From Desulfobacula sp. (GTDB taxonomy: Bacteria; Desulfobacterota; Desulfobacteria; Desulfobacterales; Desulfobacteraceae), in contig JAMPXP010000024.1 of NCBI GenBank assembly GCA_023701135.1, positions 1 through 62,434 of the forward strand: a stretch of DNA of 62,434 bases, read 5' to 3'. Shown piece by piece: positions 51,601 through 60,600 of the stretch (within the stretch, counting starts at the first letter, position 1; every line of letters begins with the position of its first letter). Both the position numbers and the translations under genes were made by a program. Under the pieces are notes generated by a model. That model searched no databases, was not told where the DNA came from, and worked only from the letters and a program-made list of their open reading frames with translations.

Positions 51601-54600
51601 CCCTCGCCACCGATCAGGGTGTCATTGCCCCCGCCTCCTTCAAGGACGTCGTCGCCCTCACCGCCGTCAAGAACGTCATTTCCCCAGCCGCCGTCAAGGA
51701 TGTCATTGCCCTGCCCCCCCCTTAAGGTATCATGATCGTCCTCTCCAAGCAGGACATCATTGCCTCCCATGCCTTCAAGTACATCATCCCCGTCATCGCC
51801 TTCCAACCGGTTGTATTGATCGTTTCCGAAAAGGGTATCATGATGGTCGGACCCCACAACATGATTGACGCCATAAAGCAAATCCGTGCCACCCCAGCCG
51901 TCATGGGCAAACCCATTGCCCGGATTGGTATTTCCTTCATCATAAAGGTCCACATAGACCCCGCTGATATCATCCCAATAAAGTGCAGTGACAAATTCAC
52001 CGGCCAGACCGTGTATTTCATCATTTCCACCTCGGCCTTCAAATTCCCAAGACCCGTCAAAGCTTGTTCCGTTTGTTGCAGTATTCTGAACCCAGAATTT
52101 ATCAGCAAATTCTGATCCCGTGATCCCTGTAATGTTGGTCAATGTATCCTGTTTACCCCAGCCATCCGTTACCATGCCGGTGACGCCGGTGAGGTTGCTG
52201 TAGGTCAAAGTCGCCTCAATTCTTAAAGGGTCCCAGATATAAACGGCGTCATTGCCTTTATGATCTGCTCCCAGAATACCGCCATTGATGGAATCAGCCC
52301 CATCACCGCCCATGAACCAGGACTGCTCACCATTTTTACCGACAAAAGTATCATTAAACCGTGTCCCCAGAACCCCGTCAATATTATCGAGATAATCGGT
52401 ATTGCCCCAGCCGTCAACGACCTCTACCATTCCAGCAGCATTGACCATATTCAGATCAAGGCTGATCCCTTCTCCAACCGCGCCGGAGGCATCGGGATCA
52501 TTCCAGAAGGAGACTGCAAAATCCTCGTCGTCATTCGGATCAACCCCGCCATCGAGTTCATCGCTTCCAGCACCGCCCTCAAAAATCATGAACTGGTGTC
52601 CGTTCCCAACAAAAGTATCATTAAAAGCAGTCCCGATAATATATTCAATATCTTCGAGGGTATCCTGTGAACCATATCCGTCTTCGCCGACACTCACCCG
52701 GGTCTTGTAGGAGCTCATATCCGTTGTCATGACGGCATGGATGGCGTCCGGGTTATCTGCATAGGAAACCGTATCCAGAAGTTCTTCATCTTCCCCGTTA
52801 AAATAATTGTTTTGGCCGTTTCCCCGGATAAAATCATCATGATCAGACCCGATAACAGCATTGATGTTGACCAGGGTGTCGGTTCCCCCCCAGCCGTCCT
52901 CAGCAGTTCCGAAAAAGAGGTTGACATTGATCCCTTCAGGGGAATCGCTATATTCGGCTGCCGCCCTTTTCAATCCATCATCACTGCCCGCTCCCACCAA
53001 TCTATCATCACCGCCCCAGCCGTTCAGCATCCAATAGCCGGTATAACCGTCTGCGCTGTTAATGGTCAAAAGATCGTTATATTGAGATCCCACGATCGAA
53101 TTAATATTGGTGAGATTGTCGGTGTCTCCCCAGCCGTCGGACCCGGTTCCCGTTAAGGCGCCGGAGATATCATCATAGGTCAGCGTAACAATGACGCCGT
53201 TAATGGCTTGACCCGGGGCTCTTTCAGGGTCCATGGCATAAATAACGGTATTGCCGTCTTCGCCGGCTGAAAAATCAATGACCCCGCCGTCAATCTGATC
53301 ATCTCCCCGGCCACCGGCAAAGGACTCGTGTCCATGATCTCTTCCCGTCAGATCATCCACTGCTCCCGACCCCCAGATGCCATCAATATTTCTAAGATAA
53401 TCGATATTGCCCCACCCGTCTTCGACCTGAACCTCGCCATTTACATTCACCGCGTTCAGATTAACCGTGACCCCCAGGCCATTGTTGTCGTGCCAATAGG
53501 AAGCCATACCGCCATTCCCGTCTGCATCCGGGCTGCCAAGGATGTAATCGCTTCCGTCACCACCTTCGTATACCATGAACCTGCCATCCCCATAAAACCG
53601 GTCATCATGTCTTGAACCGATGATCCATTCCACATCAACCAGGGAATCGTTATTTCCCCAGCCGTCAATGACGGACACGGAATTGTTCATGAATACGGTT
53701 ATGGCTTCCGGATCATTGGAATATCCGGCAATGTCAAGGATACCTTCGCCCCCGTAGAGAGAATCGCTGCCCTGGCCGCCTTCAAGGGTGTCATCTCCCT
53801 GGCCGCCATTAAGGAGATCATTGCCCTCATCGCCGAAAAGGATATCTCTTCCTTCTTCTCCATTGAGGTTGTCATTTCCAACCTCACCGATCAGGGTATC
53901 GTTGCCGCCCATGCCTATCAGGGTGTCATCGCCGTCCCATCCGGATAGCCAATTGTCAAGACCATCCCCGGTAATTCTGTCTCCCTTGTATGACCCTCCA
54001 AACCACTCAATGTTTGTAAATGTATCTGTAAACAATACAGTATTTAAGGAATCCAACCCCCGGGCCAGGCCAGCTTCCAGATCAATTTCAACCCCATTGA
54101 AATCAAGGGTATCATCCAGGCTGCCGTATGACATAAAGACATAAGAGATTCCATCATATCCGGCCTTCCCATCAATGATATCATTGCCGAAACTGCCGAA
54201 AATCGTGTCGCCCTGGTTGGACCCTTCAATGCTGTCGACATGGTTTGAGCCGCTGACCTTATGGATATTAAAAAGCAGGTCTGTTTTTCCCCAGCCATCC
54301 ATGGCATAACCAGACCCTGGATTGGTGGCCCCTTCAAAAATATCATCAGGGTCATCAAACAAATCAATGGTCACGCCATTGGGGTCATCAAGATACATCG
54401 CACTGATGCTTTCGCCGTCCGTGCCTGTCAGGACGTCATTGCCATTCAACCCCCATAAATACCACTTCAGATCAGAGCTGTTATTCTGATCAATGATACT
54501 GATGGTCATGCTGTCATTAAAGGCAGATCCTTTAAATCTGGTGATATCCTGGATTGAATCAATGGTTCCCCAGCCGTCCCTGACAATTGACCGGGTGGCT

Positions 54601-57600
54601 GGATCAGAACCATCTGCAAAAAATGGATTGATTGCGGATGAATCATATTGGATCGAAGCAAAAATACCATTATTCCATGCCATTGAAACGTCAGGGTTGG
54701 CGTACTCCGGGTCTATCCCATAGTTTGCCGTGGTGCGGGGATGATTATCAGTGATCAGCGCGCCGTTAAGGATATCATTGCCCTGGCCGCCCCAGAGACT
54801 GTCATAGCCATCACCGCCCGTAATGGTGTCATCGCCGTCATGGCCCTGAAGCCAGTTGTCTTCGCTGTTACCGGTGATCGTATCATTAAAAATACTGCCG
54901 TAAACATTTGTGATGTTGATCAGGGTGTCGGTAAACAAAATCTCTGAATTTGACTTTATACCGTTAACAATTCCCGTGGCCAGATCAATGTGAACACCGT
55001 TAAAATCACCCCTGCCATCCAACCCGCCATAATGGACATAATCCCGGTTGCCTCTTCCATCAATCATATCATTCCCCAGGGAACCGAAAAATCCATCATG
55101 CCTGTCCGAACCCAGAAGAATATCATTAAAATCCGAACCGCTGACGCCTTCAATATTGATAAGGGTATCGGTATTTCCCCAGCCGTCCATGGCGGTTCCG
55201 GCCGCCAGATCTATATTGACGCCAAACCCGTCACCATTTAAATCCGGATCTTCAAAATACATGGCCCTGACCGATTCCCCCGGTGTTCCGGTAATAATAT
55301 CATTGCCTGCCATGCCCGCCACATACCATTTGAGATTTGATGTCCCTCCGGCATCCTGAATGGCTATGGTAATGCTGTCATCAAAGGCTGATCCCTTGAT
55401 CCGGTTGATATTTTTCAGACTGTCTGTATCGCCCCATCCGTCAATGACCTGGGAGGAATCAAAAGGATTGACCGGGTTTGCCGTATTGTAATGGATTTCA
55501 GCTTCAATACCATTTCCGGCGCCAACGGCATTCTCGGGATCATCCGAGTAATCGGCCATTTTATTGGGATTATCGCCCTGCATCATACCACCGTCAAGGA
55601 TATCATTTCCCCGGCCACCGATCAGGTGATCATCGCCCAGGCCGCCGAAAAGAATATCATCCCCTGCCTCACCGACAAGCTCGTCGCCTCTATCACTTCC
55701 GATCAGAGTGTCATTAAAATCCGTTCCCCAGGCACCCTCGATATTGACAAGAGAATCCGTAAATAAAACAGCCCCGGTTAAATCCCTTCCCTGTGCTGAT
55801 CCGGAACCCAGATCAATATCAACTCCCCCAAAATTCACCTGACCGCTGAACCATCCATACGAAACCCAGTCCCAGCCACGGGCACCATCAATGCTGTCAT
55901 TGCCGTAGGTACCGATGAAACCGTCATTCTCGTCAGAGCCCATAAGAAGGTCATTGTATTGAGAACCGCTGACGCCTTCAATATTGGTAAGAATATCTGT
56001 ATTTCCCCAGCCGTCCATGGCTGTTCCGGCCGCCAGATTGATATTGACGCCAAACCCGTCACCATTTAAATCCGGATCGTCCAGATACATGGCCCGGATA
56101 TTCTCCCCCGGAGTTCCAATAATTTCATCTGCACCGTCCATTCCGGCGACATACCAATAAAGATCGGATAAGAAATCATTGTCCGTAATATCAATGGTAA
56201 TTTTATCATCAAAGGCTGACCCTCGGAACCGGGTGATATTGTTTATGGTATCAATATCCCCCCAGCCGTCAATAATCTGAGAGGAATCAAAAGGATTGAC
56301 AGGGTTTGCCGTGTTGTAATGGATTTCAGCTTCAATACCATTTCCGCCTCCAACCGCATTCATCGGATCATTCTGATAATCGGCAACGTTTTCCGGGTTA
56401 TTGCCTGTAAACTCACCACCGTCAAGGGCATCATTGCCCTGGCCGCCATCGAGGAGATCAGCGCCGTTCCCGCCGTAAAGACGGTCATTTCCCTCCCCGC
56501 CGTAAAGATGGTCATTTCCCCCCTCGCCCCAAAGATAATCTTCACCCATCTGGCCATGCAGATAGTCATCATCTGAACCACCATAGAGAAAGTCAATTCC
56601 ATCCCCGCCCCACAAATGGTCATCGTCTTCTTCACCATATATCCAGTCACTGCCCCCTAAACCATCAATAGAATCCGCCATGACTGTTCCAAATAGAATA
56701 TCATCACCCGGAGTGCCCAGGATGATCCCATCCGGATTAACGGTCAATACAAATACATCGGAGGCAGTGCCGGTGCCGTCACCGGCCGTCACCTTGACGT
56801 TGATTAAGCCGACATCTCCATTGGCAGGTGTCCCGCTGAACCTCCGGGTAGCTTCATCAAAACTCAGCCAGGTCGGCAGGGCTGAGCCATCCTCAAGAGT
56901 GGCTGTATAGGTCAGGGTGTCGGAGGCATCGACATCGGTAAAGCTGTCTGCAGCAAAAGTAAAACTGAATGCTCCGTTTTCCGTGGCAATCTGGTCGGTA
57001 ATCGCATTGGCGACCGTGGGGGCATCGTTGGTCCCGGTGATGGTAACGGTGATATCATGGGTCGTGCCGTCTGCTGAGGCTACCGTAAAAACCTCATTGA
57101 CAGTTGCACCTGCATCCAGTTGCTGTATGGCGGCCGGGGTGTTGTCTGCGGCATAGGTCCAGTTGCCTGCGGTATCAATGTTCAGATTGCCGTAGATGCC
57201 GTCAACAGTTCCAGCCTGGAATATCGACTCTCCGGCATCCGGGTCGCTGATCGTCAGCACACCACTGGTTTCCAGAAGGGTGTCGCCATCCGGGTCCGCA
57301 TCTTCCGTGACCGAACCGGTATCTGTTCCGCCGATCACGGGAGGATCATCGACAGGACCAACCGTTATGGTAGCCGTGGCTGTGGCTTGTCCGCCATTGC
57401 CGTCACTGACAATATAATCAAAACTGACCTGGCCGCTAAAATCAGAATCCGGCGTATATGAAAATGTACCATCAGGATTCAGGGTAAGACTGCCGTGTAT
57501 CGTATCCGGTTGAATAAAATATATTTCAGAGTCAGATCCATCCCAACCATACCACACCACATCTCCATTGTTATTGATCTGGGGGGCGTAATCACTATAA

Positions 57601-60600
57601 GAATTGTCTGTCAGTTGGATGGTGTTCGTGCCATTATAAAGAAAAACTTCAGCGTCAATTCCATCATGCCTATACCACACGACATGTCCATTGTTATTAA
57701 TCTGAGGGTTGATGTCTTCATAAGAATTAACTGTCAATTGGATAGTGTCTGCGCCGTCATAAAGAAATATTTCATTGTCAGATCCATCAGAACCTTGCCA
57801 TACCACATATCCATTGTTATTGATCCGGGGGGTGTAATCGTTATAAGAATTGTCTGTCAATTGGATTGTGTTCGTGCCGTCATAAAGAAATATTTCATTG
57901 TCAGATCCATCAGACCCTTGCCATACCACATATCCATTGTTATTAATCTGGGGTGGGCTATCATCATAAGAATTGTCTGTCAGTTGGATTGTGTTCGTGC
58001 CGTCATAAAGAAATATTTCATTGTCAGATCCATCAGACCCTTGCCATACCACATATCCATTATCATTGATCTGGCTACTAAAAACATTACCAGAAGTGTC
58101 TGTCAGTTGGATAGTGCTTGCACCGTCATAAAGGTAAATTTCAGGGCCAGATCCATCATCACCCATCCACACCACATACCCATTGTTATTGATCAGGGGG
58201 CCATAATTATTATAAGAATCGTCTGTCAGTTGAATTGTGTTCGTGCCGTCATAAAGAAATATTTCATTATCAGATCCATCAAAACCTTGCCATACCACAT
58301 ATCCATTATCATTGATCTGGAATTGGCTGTCATCAGTAGAATTATCTGTCAGTTGGATAGTGCTCGTGCCGTCATAAAGGTAAATTTCAGAGTCCGAACC
58401 ATCTATACCTTCCCATACCACATATCCATTGTTATTAATCTGGGGTGGGCTATCATCATAAGAATTGTCTGTCAGTTGGATTGGTGTACCATATCCTTGT
58501 CCCCCTGCCGGAGAAAAGATTAATACGTCTCCATCAACATCTGTGGCACTCAAAGTTCCGGTAAGGGTCGTGTCTTCATTGATGTTGAACTGATCAGGTC
58601 CATTTATAACCGGATCATCATTGGTTCCGGTGATGGTGACGGTTACCAGTTGGGTCGTACCGTCGGTTGCTGTATAGGTGATATTGTCGGTAACAACAGC
58701 ACCTTCCTCCAGACCCTGAACCGCTACCTGATCCAGGGTATAGGTCCAGATGCCCGATGACAGCTCAAAGCTGCCAAAATTGTTGTCTCCGGCCGTGGCT
58801 GCCACATCAGCAAAGGATGGCGTATCTCCAGCATCGATATCTGTGATGGCAAGGGTTCCGGTTGCTGTGACCACTGCATCTCCGACATTACCTTCGGTTA
58901 CGTCTCCGGTGAAGGTGCCGCTGACTACGGGAGCATCTTCAGTCCCGGTGATGGTGATGGTGATCATCTGGGCGGTGCCGTCCGCCGTGTAAACCGTCAG
59001 GACGTCATCGACACTTGCGCCTGCATCCAGTTGCTGGATAGCCGCCTGGGTGTTGATGGCGGCATAGGTCCAGTTGCCTGCGGTATCAATGGTCAGGCTG
59101 CCGTAGACGCCGGCGACGGTTGCGGTCTGGAACACAGATTCTCCGGCATCCGGGTCGCTGATGGTCAGAATGCCACTGGTTTCAAGCAGGGTGTCGGTAT
59201 CCGGGTCCACATCTTCCGTGACTGAGCCGGTATCTGTTCCGCCGATTACAGGGGCATCACTGACAGGGTTAACCGATATGGTGACGGTTGCCGTGTCTTC
59301 TCCGCCATGGCCGTCGCTGACCATATAATCAAAACTGGTCTGACCGTTAAAATTCGGATCCGGTGTATATGAGAAGGTACCATCAGGATTAAAAACAAGA
59401 TCTCCAAATATGGATTTGACATAAAATATTTCCCTGTCTGATCCATCAAACCCATGCCAAACCACATCCCCGTTGTCATTGATCTGGGGTAACAGGTCAT
59501 CTGTATCATTATTTGTAAGCTGAATCGTATCCTTTCCATTATAAAGATAAATTTCGTTGTCATGGCCATCAGATCCCTGCCAGACTACATATCCATTATC
59601 ATTGATTTGAGGAGCGGAATTCCCAGTTGAATTATTTGACAGAATCTGTGGCAGACCTGTGCCGTCATAAAGATAAATTTGATTATTGCCCTCCCAGACA
59701 ATTTGCCCATTGTTGTTCATCTGAGGGGTATTTTCAACCATGCTGTTATTTGTCAACTGGATCGGATCAGGATCAATACCATTATAAAGGTAAAGATCAT
59801 AATTGCCTGTTGAACTATTATAATTTTTCCAGAGCACCTCTCCATTGTTATTGATCTTGATGTCGGAAACCCACTGGGTATCATTGATCAGTTGATTTGT
59901 TTGCCCCGTATCGCCATCAAAAAGATAAATTCGAGAATAATTTGAATCAACTATCAATTCCCAGACGACATCTCCATTGTCATTAATCTGGGGATCTACA
60001 ACGGGAACAGCCGTTTGAAAATTATTTGTCAAATTCTGAATCGTACCCGTATCGTCATAAAGATAAATATTGGAATAAGGGCCAATGTTCCCTGACCAAA
60101 CCACCTCTCCACTGCTATTGATCTGGGGGTTATGTTCATCACCACCATCAACTGCAATCTGGTTTGTGGTCTTGTTCGTACCATCATAAAGAAAAATTTT
60201 ACCAAGGTTATTTATGGATTCCAGCCACACGACATCACCATTGTCACTGATCTGGTGCGAATTACTTATATAATTAGTTGCCAGTTGGATCGTGTTAACG
60301 CCGTCATAAAGATAAAGCCCCTTGTTAATACCATCCTGATCCTGCCAGATAATTTGCCCCTTGTTATTGATCCGGGCAACTTGGTCAGAAATGGAATTAT
60401 CTGTCAACTGAATGGGTGTGCTTGAATATCCCTGCCCTGGAGCCAGAGAAAAGGTTAATGCATCTCCGTCAGCATCTGTGGCGATTAGAGTACCGGTAAG
60501 GGTCGTGTCCTCATCAATATTAAATTGGTCAGGTCCATCAATGACGGGCGCATCATTGGTATTGTTAACGGTCAGCTCAAACACATCGGATACAGACTCA

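Noticed and set aside
57495-58523. Long open frame (342 codons) on the plus strand rich in Ile/Val/Arg
   Set aside because: It is the antisense shadow of the 123-base repeats of the adhesin gene; its own periodicity mirrors those repeats and it has no ribosome-binding site or recognisable family.
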